The notes under the pieces are model-generated. The model did not search any database. It was given only the letters and a program-made list of their open reading frames with translations, and was not told the DNA's origin. Positions 1 through 11,345 of a stretch of 64,000 nt of DNA are shown here, piece by piece (position 1 is the first letter of the stretch; each line of letters opens with the position of its first letter). The position numbers were made by a program, and so were the translations under genes. The DNA is from Ashinkailepas kermadecensis (taxonomy: Eukaryota; Arthropoda; Thecostraca; Neolepadidae): the NCBI GenBank assembly GCA_034440615.1, contig JAOTOM010002705.1, positions 1 through 64,000 on the forward strand, read 5' to 3'.

Positions 1-1132
1 CGTCGGAACTGACCTAATCTACACGTAATCTACCTAATTCTGCGTTATACTGACTGCATTCTTTATGTGTGGTGTCAGATTAAATCCAGGAGCATTCTGT
101 TTGTGTTTAATATAATTGGACATATCATTTATTTGATTTCTGAACAGTTTGTTAGAGTATCTCACGGCACCTTGAATGACACTCACTTTATGAGAATTGA
201 AGCCCTAGCGACGTGGCATGAGGACTTCGAACAATTTAAACCAACCTTTGATCTTGTGGTTTGACATTGACATGTCCCGGTTTGAAATGCTACTCGAGGT
301 TCACCACGGGCTTTTGCTCGATACCAGATGTGGGCAGGCTAGGGCGGAAAAAAATGCAAGGCGACCCGTGAAATGTGCTTCACCTTTGACCTTTGAAATT
401 AGTTCCATTTCGTAATTATATAATACGGCAAAAGCTACATCGAATGACGCCCATCTGGTGCAAATTGACCGTGACCTTGAGGTTTGACCTTTATATATCC
501 CGGTTTAAAAATGTTACTCGATGGTCCACCAGACTATCGATGTACGACTTTGAACGACGCCCGTCGAGCCACGTCGAATGACGTGGATTGTATCCGCCCA
601 TTTGGCGGAAACAAGTGAATCTCCTCAAGAGTTGTCCCTGGCATGGGGAACTCCGTCGGAGGGAAGTAGGCATCTCAGTGGAGGCAGCACCCTCCATCGC
701 CGCCCTCAATCAATCCGGGCTGCGCCGCTGATCCTCGTTGTCACCAGGTCAGCATCTGGGGGATGCTACACCGTCTGGGAAAATATTTCGCAGGCAGTGT
801 CCAAAGTACGTGATGGCTCGGGGAGCGTGAAAAATACTCTTGGCGCAATCATGTATATTTACACACACGTATGATTTGTACAGTCGGTGGTGGGTGCTGC
901 AAGCAGTGTACTCGAGTAATCCAGCTCGTTTACTCGTTATGCACGACACTAGCGCAATAATCAGCACAACACTGCCCGTCTACCGATACCAGTGAAGAAA
1001 AAACTACAATCGTGACGGGTCACTCCGCACCCATATGAAGCATTGCTGACGCTTCAAGAGCATCCTCACCTGCTGGCCATGTATATAAAACACTGAGTTC
1101 CAACTTGGAACTAAAAACAGCCACAAAGTTCA
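1..1132. other. 3' flank of the RBM12-like gene, no gene seen
   Basis: No coding pattern is convincing here. Two diverged copies of one segment lie about 225 bp apart (roughly 238-325 and 462-548). Both carry a 'tcccggttt' core followed by a 'tgctactcga / tgttactcga' block, so they look like an old duplication or a transposon remnant. I found no clear AATAAA on the minus strand just downstream of the stop codon at 1333, so the 3' end of the transcript is not defined. Confidence 0.4.
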
Positions 1133-1173
1133 TCAGCTGGCCATACAGCCAACATGACGTATCGGTCGACCGT

Positions 1174-1261
1174 ACAAACGACCTCGTAGGTCGACAGCAC
1201 GCCACAGTCCCAGCAGCACAAACGACCTCGTAGGTCGACAGCACGCCACAGTCCCAGCAGC
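1174..1261. repeat. 44-bp direct tandem duplication in the presumed 3' UTR
   Basis: Two copies, 1174-1217 and 1218-1261, are essentially identical. Each contains the small palindrome 'cgacctcgtaggtcg', so the transcript could fold a short hairpin twice. It lies 70-160 bp past the RBM12-like stop codon on the minus strand. Confidence 0.85.
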
Positions 1262-1332
1262 ACTCGCATCGCACAGCTGCGCTCTCGCGCTTGCAACAAT
1301 ATTCACTGATTTTGGCGGCCTGCGGCCCGTTC

Positions 1333-4300
1333 TCACACGAGAGCCAAAAAGATGGGTCGGTTGACCATGTGCATGCGGTTCAAAGTCCTGAGCGCGGCCA
1401 TCGCCTCGCGCGGGCTGTGGAAGGCCACACGCGCGTCGCTGGTGGGCCGGCCCTGCTCGTCGTATCGGCGCAGCACCTGCTCCGGCGACACGTTGAAGTC
1501 GCTGAAGAAGAAGAGGATGTCCTGCGCTGCGGCGCGGTACGGGATGTTGGCCACGCTGATGACGCAGCCGGGCCGACCGAAGCCGTCCGGACCGACGTCC
1601 TGCGGCATGCCGCTCATGAACGGGCTGGTGGACAGCAGCGGCGGCGGCCGCGCCCGCGCCGCCGGAGCAGACGCCTGAGGCTCGCTGGCGTCGGTCGGCT
1701 CTGCAGGAGGCAGGCCGCCGCCGCCACCGCTTGGTTTGCTCAGGGCGGCCTGCACGGCGCTGTGTGACACTGCCTTCACAGTCACCCGGCTGGTGCCCAT
1801 GTACTGCTCGTGCTTGGTGACGGCGCGCACAACCTCTTCCGCGCTGAGAAACTCGCAGTAAGCCTCTCCGCTGGGATTCTGGAACTGGTCCATCAGCAGA
1901 TGCATCTTCTGCGGCAGCAGGCCTACGTCTGAGAAGAAGTCGACCACCTTTGAATCGGTCACCGTCTTCGGCAGACCTTGGATGAAGATACACGTGTGGC
2001 CATTGACCGCCGCCTCCACTGCTTTGGGCGTCTCCGCTGCCTTGGGGACGCTCTCCGCTCGGGGTGTTGCCGCAGCTGCTGGTGTTGCCGCAGCTGCTGG
2101 TGTCGCCGACGGCTCAGACGCTGCCGTCTGCTTGGAAACGGCCGTCTGCTTGGGAGCGGCCGTCTGCTTGGGAGCGGCCGTCTGCTTGGGAGCGGCCGTC
2201 TGCTTGGGAGCGGCCGTCTGCTTGGGAAACGGCCGTCTGCTTGGGAGCGGCCGTCTGCTTGGGAGCGGCCGTCTGTTTGGAAGCGTCCGTCTTGCTGACG
2301 GGACCAGCTTTGGCACGGCCCGGGCCGCGGCTGTCCGAGGGTGCAGTCTTTGGCGCTTCACCGCCGACCTGGCCGCTCGATCCATCTTTAGTGGGCTCCT
2401 GACCACGACCAGGCTCCGCACCTCCGGCCAGGGAAGCCTTGCCGTCGGCCGGGATGGTCGGTTTCTCACCGTTGGTTCTGTTCTGTTCTGGCTTGTCGCC
2501 GGAGCGCAGACCGGCCTGGGCGCTGGGCAGCCCCCTGGTCGGGCCGACATGCGCCGCTCCAGCGCGCGGCGCGAACGCGGCGGCCGGCGGTCGCGGTCGC
2601 TGCGGCGGTGTGAAGGGCGGGTAGGCCAGCATGTGCCGAGACCAGTCGTACTGGCCCTTGGTGCTGAACATCAGCCGAACGTCGCGCTGGGTGACTGTGG
2701 CGCCGTTCAGCTGCTGAGTGGCAGACTGCGCAGTCTCCACCGAGTCAAACAACACGTACGCCACGCCCGTTCGCTTGTCCGGATTGTCGCGCCGGCCCTC
2801 GAAGAACATTTCCACGAACGGGTGGTTCTTGAACAGCGCCAGCATGTCCTCAAATTTGGCGAAATATGAAACGTTCTCCAGTCGCACGAAAGGCGACGGC
2901 GGATTATGTCGACGGCTGGGACGCCCTTCCCACGCAGGATCACCGCCGGCTTCCGCCAGCGTCTCACCACCGCCATGCTGCGCCGATCCATACGGCTCGT
3001 ACACCGACTCGTCACCTTCCATCGCGTTCGCGTCGCCCATCGGCTCATCGAAGTCCATTTCATCGTCGTAGCCCATCGGCTCCAGCATGGGAGCAAACCC
3101 GACTCCGGGGTTTCTTCTGTCTCTCCGAGGTCCCATTGGCCCTTCACGTCGCATTGGCCCCTCGTGTCCCATGGGACCATTGCATCCAATAGGCATGTCT
3201 CGTCCTGGCATACCTCCACGTCCCAGCATCGGTCCATCACGTCCCATCGGCCCTCCACGTCCCAGCATCGGTCCATCAAGTCCAACGGGCCCATCACGGC
3301 CCATAGCAGCGTCACGTCTCATTGGACTATCGCGTCCTAGAGGCCCTTCGCGAGACAGGGGTCCATCACGTCCCAAGGGAGCATCACGGTTCATTGGCCT
3401 GTTGCGCATCATTATATCGCGACCTGTGGGTCCATCACGTGCCATGGGTCCCTCGTGCTCCATAAGCCCATCGCGTCCCATGAGACCGTCACGCCCCATG
3501 AGCCTATCACGCCTCATGGGCCCATCCCGTTCCATGGGTCCATCCCGTCCCATGAGTCCCTCGCGACCCATAAGCCCATCGCGTGTTGTGGGTCCATCGC
3601 GTCCCATGGGGCGATCCCGTCCTACGAGTCCATCACGCCCCATAGATTCGTCACGTCCCATTGGTCCGTCACGCCCAATTGGTCCGTCACGTCCAATTAG
3701 TCCATCACGGCTCATTAGTCCATCACGGCTCATTAGTCCATCACGGCTCATTAGTCCATCACGTCCCATTTGTCCATCACGTCCTACGAGTCCATCACGT
3801 CCCATTGGTCCGTCACGTCCCACGAGTCCATCACGTCCCAATGGTCCGTCACGTCCTATGAGTCCATCACGTCCCATTGGTCCGTCACGTCCTACGAGTT
3901 CATCACGTCCCATCGGTCCGTCACGTCCCATTGGTCCGTCACGTCCTACGAGTCCATCACGTCCCATTGGTCCGTCACGTCCTACGAGTCCATCACGTCC
4001 CAGTGGTCCGTCACGTCCTAAGAGTCCATCACGTCCCATTGGTCCGTCACGTCCTACGAGTCCATCGCGTCCCATTGGTCCGTCACGTCCCACGAGCCCA
4101 TCACGTCCCATTGGTCCGTCACGTCCTACGAGTCCATCACGTCCCATTGGTCCGTCACGTCCTACGAGTCCATCACGTCCCATTGGTCCGTCACGACCCA
4201 TTAGTCCATCACGTCTCATCAGTCCATCACGTCCCATAAGTCCATCACGTCCCATAAGTCCATCACGTCCCATAAGTCCACCACGTCCCATTGGTCCATC

Positions 4301-6118
4301 GCGGCTCATGGCTCCGTCACGTCCAATCATTGCATCGCGCTCCATGGGAGCATCACGTCTCGCCGGACCATCGTCTCGTCCCATGTGGTCAGGTCGACCC
4401 ATCACGATCCTCTTCCCGCTCATGTAATCGTTGTATCTGACATCGTCCGGATTCATGCGACCCCTTCTGGCCATTGGGTAGTCGTCCATGGGGTCCTGCG
4501 CCATCGGATCTGGCATGCCCATATGATACTCGGGATCTCCATACTTGCGGTGATCGTCGCCCATCGGGTACTCGTGCGGCTCCATGTGGTCCTGCTCCAT
4601 GTGCACGGCAGCCTCGTCGTCATAGTACTCCGGCTGGTAGTCTGGCAGCGCCATGTCCTGGTTGGCGCCGGGAGCGCCTCGCCGTTCGCCGTCAAATTGG
4701 TCCTCGTCGGCGTACTGGTCGCCGGGTCGGACGGGCGCGTCTCGCGGCGGACCCCAGCGGCTGGTGGTCAGCTGGGGCTCGGCGCCGGCAGACGGCAGCT
4801 CCAGCAGGCCGCGCCGCGACACTGCGTCCGGCCGCCGCTCGGCCCGATCTCGCTCCTCAGGGCCGCGCCGCTCGTCGGCCGGGCTCCGCCGCTCGCCGCC
4901 GCGCCTGTCGTACGGGTCGGCGTCGCCTCTCTGGCGCTCCCGCTCCGGCTCGGCCGCATCGGCGTGAGCGTCGTCTCGCTCGGCGGCCGACGGCCGGCGG
5001 CGCTCCTCACGGTCATGCTCGCGGCGCCGCTCGGCCGCCTCGTGTCGGAACCGGTCGGCCATATCGGCCAGCCGGCGAGGCGGGCCGCCGTCGGTCGGCC
5101 CGTCCTTGGCCTCGGCGTAGTCGGTCTGGTCGAGCGGCGTGACCGACACCGACACGCCGCGCACCGTACCGCCCGACCGCTCCAGACCCTGCAGCCGGTC
5201 GTGCATCGAGCGGAAATTGACGAATGCAACGCCGGTGCGCCGGCCGCGCTCGTCGTGGATCATCTTGATGCCGTTCTGGCCGACGTAGATGCCGCGGAAG
5301 AGGTCGCGGATGTCGCGGTAGGAGGCGAACACGGGCATGTTGCGCACCTGGACGGCGCCGCCGTCGTTCTGGCTCTCTGGCGGCGGGTAGGCACGCGTGC
5401 CGGCCGGCGGCGGGTCGTCGTCGACGGGGTAGCCGCCGGCGGTGGTCTGGGCCATGCCGTCGGCAGGCCGCTCCCGCCCGCCGGCTGGACTCGCGCTGTC
5501 CGCGCACACCGGCGGGAAGGTGCGGCCGGCCTGCGTCAGCTGCGACGGCTCGGCGAAGCCAGTGTCAGCGCCGGCCGGCTGCTGTGAGCCCGGAGTGATC
5601 AGCAGCGGTCCGCTGCCGTCACCGGCCGCACGGCCTTGCTGCATAAGCAGCTGCTGCTGCTGCTGCGCGTGCACTGGCGTCTTCTGCGACTGGTCGTCCC
5701 AGACAGTGGCCGGCGCGGCGGCTGGCGTAGCGGGCGGCGGCACGGGAGGTTCGGCGGCCGACGCTGCCGCTCGCGGACCGTCGCCGAGCAGACTGCTGCG
5801 CGCTGCACCATGGCCGTGATCAGCGCTCTCGGTGGATCGACTGCTCGCCTCGTCCCGACCGGGCCGCACGCGCTGCTCACGGTCGCGCCTCTGGCCGCGG
5901 TCGCGGGAACGGCTCCGGTCGCGTCTTGATCGGTCCCGGTCGCGATCGCGGCGCTCACGATCTCGGGAGCGGGAGCGCGAGCGCGGCCGGCGACTCCTGT
6001 CGTTGCGGCGGGCACGGTCACGGTCACGGTCGCGGTCCCGGGAGCGGGAGCGGGTACGCCGACGCGACGTTGGGCGGCTGCTGCTGCTGCTACTCTCCTT
6101 CGCGTCCTTTGTGTCCGG
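1333..6118 (-). CDS. RBM12: RBM12-like RNA-binding protein, coding exon 3 (RS/RD tract, RRM2-RRM5, stop)
   Basis: Last coding exon of a five-RRM protein of the RBM12/RBM12B family, nuclear RNA-binding proteins with hnRNP-F-like RRMs. The acceptor reads TTGTTGGCAG|CCG (exon starts at 6118, phase 0) and the stop TGA is at 1335-1333. Using joined-protein numbering, residues ~150-235 are a Ser run and an RS/RD/RE-rich tract. A Gln/Pro/Ala-rich stretch follows. RRM2 is ~404-478. A charged region leads to ~400 residues of Gly-Arg-Asp-Gly-Pro/Leu-Met/Val repeats (~743-1149). RRM3 is ~1226-1302, RRM4 ~1522-1597 and RRM5 ~1666-1743, ending '...NRPIFLALV'. The last RRM matches the C-terminal RRM of RBM12 in position and pattern. 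The frame is broken once by a single extra base inside an 18-bp repeat at 2224-2229; on each side the frame is open and carries conserved RRMs. Vertebrate RBM12/RBM12B are about 930-1000 residues, so this protein is much longer because of repeats. No intron need be assumed within this exon. Vertebrate RBM12 and RBM12B may both be co-orthologues. Confidence 0.9.
2122..2291 (-). repeat. 18-bp coding minisatellite (KQTAAP repeat) with one 19-nt unit
   Basis: About nine 18-bp units with core 'gccgtctgcttgggagcg' on the plus strand encode a Lys-Gln-Thr-Ala-Ala-Pro repeat in the minus-strand gene. One unit, around 2217-2235, reads 'gccgtctgcttgggaaacg', 19 nt instead of 18, with the extra base in the run at 2224-2229. 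This shifts the reading frame between RRM3 and RRM4. Replication slippage or an assembly error in the repeat explains it best. Confidence 0.9.
3120..4345 (-). repeat. 18-bp coding minisatellite (GRDGPM/GRDGLV repeat), ~60+ units
   Basis: Imperfect 18-bp units ('cgtcccattggtccgtca' and 'cgtcctacgagtccatca' on the plus strand) alternate in places as a 36-bp higher-order unit. On the minus strand they encode six-residue steps of the type M-G-R-D-G-P / V-G-R-D-G-L. The edges are more diverged than the centre (about 3770-4200), as expected of a young expansion core. The arginine-aspartate spacing makes this a long low-complexity, charge-balanced linker between RRM2 and RRM3. It also opens long meaningless frames on the opposite strand. 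Confidence 0.95.
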
Positions 6119-6140
6119 CTGCCAACAAATACAACGCCAT

Positions 6141-6392
6141 CAGACACCGTACCCAGCCGACACGTGTGCCAAACAGCAGACACCGTACCCAGCCGACACA
6201 TGTGCCAAACAGCAGACACCGTACCCAGCCGACACGTGTGCCAAACAGCAGACACCGTACCCAGCCGACACATGTGCCAAACAGCAGACACCGTACCCAG
6301 CCGACACACGTGCCAAACAGCAGACACCGTACCCAGCCGACACACGTGCCAAACAGCAGACACCGTACCCAGCCGACACACGTGCCAAACAG
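6141..6392. repeat. 36-bp minisatellite, 7 copies, against the exon-3 acceptor
   Basis: Seven near-identical units starting 'cagacaccgtacccagcc', with 'gtgtgcc/gtgccaaacag' ends, run from 6141 to 6392. A truncated, mutated eighth unit follows. Variation is confined mainly to the acacatg/acacgtg/acacacg position. On the transcribed strand the array ends only ~21 nt from the 3' splice site of intron 2, where the branch point would normally lie. Confidence 0.95.
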
Positions 6393-6428
6393 CAGACATT
6401 GCGACGTTGGTGCCAACCATCGGTGGCA

Positions 6429-7600
6429 TGCTCGGATATCACAGATGGTGCTATCTAGAGGGGGGGGGGGGCGAAACGGGCACCTAAAAACCAACAGCCA
6501 AGGGGCATGGCAAGGGGTCTGCTCCTCGACAAGTCCGTGTAATTTTGGGGCTGGGCGGCGGTGTTCCCTCTGACATGGCTGTATCTCCATTCAGTGACAG
6601 TTCTTCATCATTGCGTTCGTCGAGTCTGGCGCTGGAAACTAGGATAGATTCCTCTGTTCTCTGTACGTGGTGCACGGATTGTGCAGTTGTTCGGAGGATG
6701 CAAGGACGGGTTTGGCATGCCGTAAACCCCGGCGCTGAAAGGGTAGGGCCGGCTAGGGTATACAGACGGCCAGGGAACGTAACCAACGTGGTAGGCATCC
6801 GTGCCCATCCGTTGGATACGTAGGACTGGTCGCACGCTTTTCAGCGAATAAGAGTCGGCGAGGCATCGACTGTTATAAGGTTAGGTATGTCGGTCATGTA
6901 CACCACAGCACGCATGTAAGCCCTCGGGGCCAGTAAATGAGCCACATCGTAACATTAAGGCCTTATACAGGCGAGGAACGCTACCAATAATGGCGAGACC
7001 AGTAATGATTGGCAGTGAATGGTTTAAATATTTGGCCCACATAACTTCTAAAATACAGCAACGGTGAGCCTATATGTGTTTGTGCACCGCTGGGGAGGGG
7101 GTGGAATCAAATGGGGGGGCAAACAATTCATTAATTAATAAGGAGAGTGAATGGGACCAGCGAATGTAAGCGAATGGGGAGAATGAATGTGCGTTAGGTA
7201 GCTGCAAGTACCAGCGGAAGCCGCTTGCGGCTCAACAGACACCTATTTCGTACGGTACACTGCACAAAATTATACTACTATTAGCACCCAAAAAGCCCCA
7301 ACTGGGGGCAAGCCATTCAAGCCACGGACAAAATTAAATACACAATAATCTTTTAATACGATGTATTCATTCTAATTAAGCTAGTGGCACTCACTTGCCT
7401 ATATGGTGTTCCCACAAACTTTGACATCGCACAACACATAAATACATGTAAGGGAGGGTAGTTCGCACAACACCAAGCCGGCTGGGGCTAGAGGAATGGG
7501 TGGTGGAGGTGGTAGGGGACCAACACCAACACACTGACGCTAAAAGCAAAGGAGAGATTCAGCCCAGTTTGGTCTAAGTTTTCTCTTTCACACAATGCGA
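6429..7600. other. Intronic DNA without recognisable genes
   Basis: Unique-looking intron sequence with a short G run near 6462-6473, a loose 'gcgaatg/gaatg' cluster at 7145-7200 and AT-rich stretches. No splice-compatible coding segment or known repeat was recognised. Confidence 0.4.
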
Positions 7601-7609
7601 CAGAACCGC

Positions 7610-7770
7610 AACCACAGCCCCCATACAACCCACACACTGTCGACGACAGAGATCCCCTACACAACCACAGCCCCCATACAACCCACACACTGTCGACGAC
7701 AGAGACCCCCTACACAACCATAGCCCCCCATACATCCCACGCACCGTCGACGACAGAGACCCCCTACACA
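7610..7770. repeat. 53-bp minisatellite, 3 copies
   Basis: Three tandem copies begin with 'aaccacagcccccat' / 'aaccatagccccccat' at 7610, 7663 and about 7716. Each contains 'tgtcgacgacagaga' or a close variant. The third copy has diverged and carries a one-base length change. Confidence 0.9.
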
Positions 7771-8311
7771 ACCATGTCCTACTTTTAATCTGGAACATTC
7801 TACCCGGCTACTATGTCCCTGTCTTTCCTCACTGAAATGTTAGCTGGTGCTGCTTGACAATTAAATTACGTGCCTGAGAACGGGTTCCTAACCGCTTGTG
7901 GCTTATTGATCTTATCCAAGTCCAAACCGATGGGTTCTCAAACCAGGGCTTTCAGTCTAGTACATTGCATAATTGTAACTGCAGTGGTCCACCAGGCGTT
8001 AGTGGCAACAAAGCCTTTCCAATCATTATTTCACAACACACCGAGGACTGATTTTGGTGCTTCCGCAGTCCTCGTGTTGAGTGCGAGGATGGTGACTGAT
8101 TTTGGGGCTTCAGGCTGCAGCGACTGCATTGACTGCAGCAGTGACTCCAGATATTCACCAGTTAGCTAGTTATTTGGACCTCAGGGCCATATTGCGCCCA
8201 TAACTCAAACACTCACCGAAGTATAGCTAAACACAGTGGCAAACTTCTCGTCACGTAGAACAAATACATGGCACTAGAATACTACAGATCTTGCTCGCAA
8301 TGAACATCAGT

Positions 8312-8507
8312 ACTGTAGGATCTAGGGGGGGGGGGGCACAGTAGACATGGCCCCGCCAAAAGATCGATTCCCACCGAAATGCTGCACTAAAATGCCATTT
8401 TCTCGAACGGCACTGTAGGATCTATGGGGAGGGGGGCACGGTAGACATGGCACCGCGAAAAGATCGATTTCCACCGAAATGTTGCGCTAAAATGGCATTT
8501 TCTCGAA
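8312..8507. repeat. ~100-bp tandem duplication
   Basis: Copies at 8312-8411 and 8412-8507 both start 'actgtaggatct', pass through a G run and 'gtagacatgg', and end 'cattttctcgaa'. They differ by scattered substitutions and by G-run length. Confidence 0.9.
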
Positions 8508-8784
8508 ATCTCAACGCAATTGTATCGGAAGCATGTTGTCATAAATACATCCACCGGATGATAGCTCATGAAGTCTGAATGCCTTTCGAAACCCGAGAGA
8601 AATTGATATTGGCCCTTCAAACCGGTCGAAAACCGGTCGAAAACCGCTGGAAAATGGGCCCGCCACTGGGCATCGGTGGGAAGAATACCAGGCCTTTCAC
8701 TCGAAATGTCTTTTACCAATGACTTAATTTAATAAGAAAAAAAACACCAAGCGGGTGCAAGCTTACACATAGATGCATACGTGT

Positions 8785-8864
8785 ATGTATATATACATAC
8801 ACGTATATTATATGTATATGCATATATATATATATAAATATACATATAAATATATATATATACC
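8785..8864. repeat. AT-rich microsatellite (TA/TATG/TACA)
   Basis: Alternating TA with interspersed CA/TG dinucleotides. Several short palindromes such as 'tatatatata' and 'atacacgtat' could extrude cruciforms. It sits directly before an interspersed repeat that begins at about 8867. Confidence 0.85.
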
Positions 8865-8866
8865 AG

Positions 8867-9128
8867 GGGCAGATACAGGGAGCAGTGGGGACTTGTGCCC
8901 CTTCATAGAAGGTGGCGCCTCTCCGGCAAGGCTCGAGTGCACCCCCTCCCCATCGGATTTTTTGTTCTTCAACTAGGGACATCCCTTGTAGGGGAATATG
9001 CGCCCTCTTGGAAGGAAAGAGCCCCTTTAGTGTGCTCAATCGCACCCCCCCCCGCTGAACGGAGCTTCAGCCGAAGGCGTCCCTTCATTATTTTCCCAGT
9101 GGCGCCCCTCCAGACAAGTGCCCCCATA
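8867..9128. mobile_element. Interspersed repeat, family H, copy 1
   Basis: Begins 'ggggcagatacaggga' and contains 'ctcgagtgcaccccctccc' and 'cccgct(g/c)aacgga...cagccgaagg(c)gtccct'. The same landmarks in the same order recur at 63663-63800, and part of them twice at 14505-14675. The repeated 'cagatacagg / ctggatcc' type ends are usual for non-autonomous transposons. No coding capacity and no proven terminal repeats, so the class is unknown. Confidence 0.6.
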
Positions 9129-9129
9129 A

Positions 9130-10375
9130 CAATTTATTGACCCATCCTGTGTGCTATCGTGTGCGTGAGTGTCTATATATGCATGTAGATACATTGGTAT
9201 GTTCACATGCAGTCCGTTGTCTTTGTCTACTTTCGATGATCTAATCTGGTTTCCACCTGACGTGAACGAACAACCGTCTGGGCCAAGTGTTGGCATGCAG
9301 TCCTTCGACAGTGAACAATTTGCATCAACGAGTTAAAATATAACACGATTTTACTGAAGCTGGTTATCCAAAGACAATTGAGGGAAGTCAATTTAATGCC
9401 GTACTTCGTACCGGCTCGGACGGTCGTCTCTCCTTCTCCGAGGGTCGAGTAGACACTTCCTTCACGACGTACCTTTCAGGACAACAGGACAATCTTGAAA
9501 CAGCACGGAACGTCAAAGATTCGATGGGGCGTGGATTTATAAGGGTCTCTAAAACTTCCAGGGCCCAGTCAGCCTTCTGGGGAACTTTGATGTTCAGGAC
9601 CCATTACAGTTAGATGGACCCGTAGAAACTGAAGAGCCCCTTGAAGCTGGGCGGACTATGACAACTTGAAGGAAGTAGAGGTATATTGGGATGAGGATCC
9701 TTGGAAGGACTGTAATTTTTAGGTATGAAAAAGGAAAGAGAGTTCGTTTTAAAACGTGGAGAAACCTCGAGGACTTTTACAATTTTAGTGGTAGGCTAGG
9801 CCCCTCGTACGAGTCGCTCCTTCCATGTTAATTCCTGGTTATACCCCTGATTCTAGGGGCCGCTTGTTGCATCGAGAGTACCTCCCTTTGAGTTCAATGG
9901 TCTCCTCATGAGCCATAGGACGTCCTATTGCACTGAATATGCATCCTGGTTCTCGTCTGAGCTCCAGAGAACACCTATACCTCCATAGTCTCCGCCCGTT
10001 TTTAGCTGCAGGTTCCTCCACGTCACAGTGTCTCATGACCCAATGTAGTGTCCTCTTGCACTCATAGCACCTCCGCATTAACCGCACGATTTCCAGTCGC
10101 ATTGGTCAGTGGCGTACATAAGGTCACGGGGCCTTGCTCCCTCCTCCACCTGGGATAAATCATGGCTCTTAGGACGCTGGCTTCACAGGTGCTCCAAGAC
10201 AATATTGGAACGTCTTCGCAAGCTATGTTTAAGTTTAAGAACTAAAGGTTCAATCCAGATGGAATTGAAACCCGCGTGCCCTTGAATTGATTAATGGACA
10301 CCTTTGATAGCTGTAATGTCCCCTCTGAGACGTATGAAGACTCCTGGAGGAACGGGGGTGCCTTTGAGGCAGTGA
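9130..10375. other. Intronic DNA, no gene seen
   Basis: No coding exon, RNA gene or well-ordered repeat was recognised. The part after about 9560 already has the loose 'cagggccc / ggaccc / cttgaag' texture that becomes obvious at 10.9-12.4 kb. Confidence 0.35.
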
Positions 10376-10585
10376 TAAATTATTCGTGAAATAGGGTGGA
10401 ATATACCACTTTTTGAACACTCCATCGACATCCTTCTCCAAGAAGCATCGACATCCTGCTCCTTGATGCGTGCTTATGTAGTCTTCATGTCTCCTTTCTA
10501 ACAGCATCTCGCTTATAAGTAGTATGTCCATGCTCTGGATAAGGATTGGTGATACACGGACATTTCGCAACGCAATTTCAGATAA
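10376..10585. repeat. Interspersed repeat, family F, copy 1
   Basis: From 'aaattattcgtgaa' to 'catttcgcaacgcaatttca' this segment is clearly related to 29176-29385, with substitutions and small gaps. Same orientation in both places. No coding capacity or tRNA promoter seen, so its mobile-element class is unknown. Confidence 0.7.
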
Positions 10586-10878
10586 ATGGATGATCTATGT
10601 GATATGACATGCAATGCCAGCCTATAGCATAGGATTAATCTCCCTATCCCGAATATGGTTATTCCTAAATCATGAATGTCAAAACAAATGATAAAGGTAC
10701 AGTCATAAGTACCTACACCATTGGCTCAAATTTGAGTCTGAAAGACGTCAAAAGCATTTTAAATGACACTAATTCCATGGCAAATTTTGACATCCTACCC
10801 TGCTCGTTTCGACATCTCACACCTAACGAAAAACCATTATTTTAACTCTGCTTTGAGGACTGAGATATAAGGGCCTTG

Positions 10879-10917
10879 GACTGGCCCTTATATCCTTGAG
10901 GGATATAAGGGCCAGTC
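10879..10917. repeat. Perfect 17-bp inverted repeat (hairpin)
   Basis: Left arm 10879-10895 ('gactggcccttatatcc') pairs perfectly with 10901-10917 across the 5-nt loop 'ttgag'. A further partial copy of the arm ('gatataagggcc') sits just upstream at about 10863. Confidence 0.9.
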
Positions 10918-11228
10918 TGAGTAGTATTCCCCTTGGAGAACGTGAGGGACTCTTTGAGATCCGAATAATCATGTAGATGTTTTGAGGATTAATTAAGCTA
11001 CGACAGTCCCTTGAGGTGTCTGGGTCCCTTGACGACAGTCCCTTGAGGTGTTTGGGTCCCCTGAGGTGACAGTCCCGTGAGATTTGTATGGGCCTCCTTT
11101 GAGGCCGCCAAGTGTCGTTTTGAGGTATAAGAGGAACACTCCAGGCAAGTGGATGGACCATTTTGGAGCCCGTCAAGGCCCCTTGACACCTGTGGGGGCC
11201 CTTCCGACACCTATGGGAGTTAATCTGC

Positions 11229-11345
11229 CAACCCAGTAGCTCAGTTGGTTAGAGCGCCGGCCTGCATTGGTCTACACCGTCTTAGCAAGACAAGGTTCAA
11301 GTCGCTTCACGCGCTCGCATTAAGCCCCCAGCATCATCGGGTCTT
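11229..11345 (+). mobile_element. tRNA-like retroposon
   Basis: 'agtagctcagttggttagagcg' is a tRNA D-arm/A-box type sequence (shown here only as a landmark). About 45 nt later comes a B-box-like 'ggttcaagtcgc'. An extra insertion-like stretch in the anticodon region and a non-tRNA tail ('ttcacgcgctcgcat...') argue against a functional tRNA gene. A related tail, 'gaatcgcttcacgagctc', appears at about 24299. I read it as a decayed tRNA-derived SINE. Confidence 0.5.

Noticed and set aside
2114..2228. A genuine C terminus of the RBM12-like protein just past the KQTAAP repeat
   Set aside because: RRM4 and RRM5 follow immediately in the adjacent frame with family-typical sequence and a stop after the last strand, so a one-base length error in the repeat is more likely.
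3087..4427. Plus-strand frame opposite the RBM12-like Gly-Arg-Asp repeat
   Set aside because: A shadow of the 18-bp coding repeat. The minus strand carries RRMs in the same frame on either side, the plus strand carries nothing.
5867..5869. GTG at 5869 as the start of the RBM12-like protein
   Set aside because: Nuclear genes start at ATG. The frame continues upstream through an RS/RD tract to a good acceptor at 6119, and RRM1 is encoded by exons at 13312 and 44233.
11229..11345. A functional tRNA gene
   Set aside because: A-box and B-box-like parts are present, but the anticodon region and acceptor stem do not fold properly and the 3' part matches a repeat tail.
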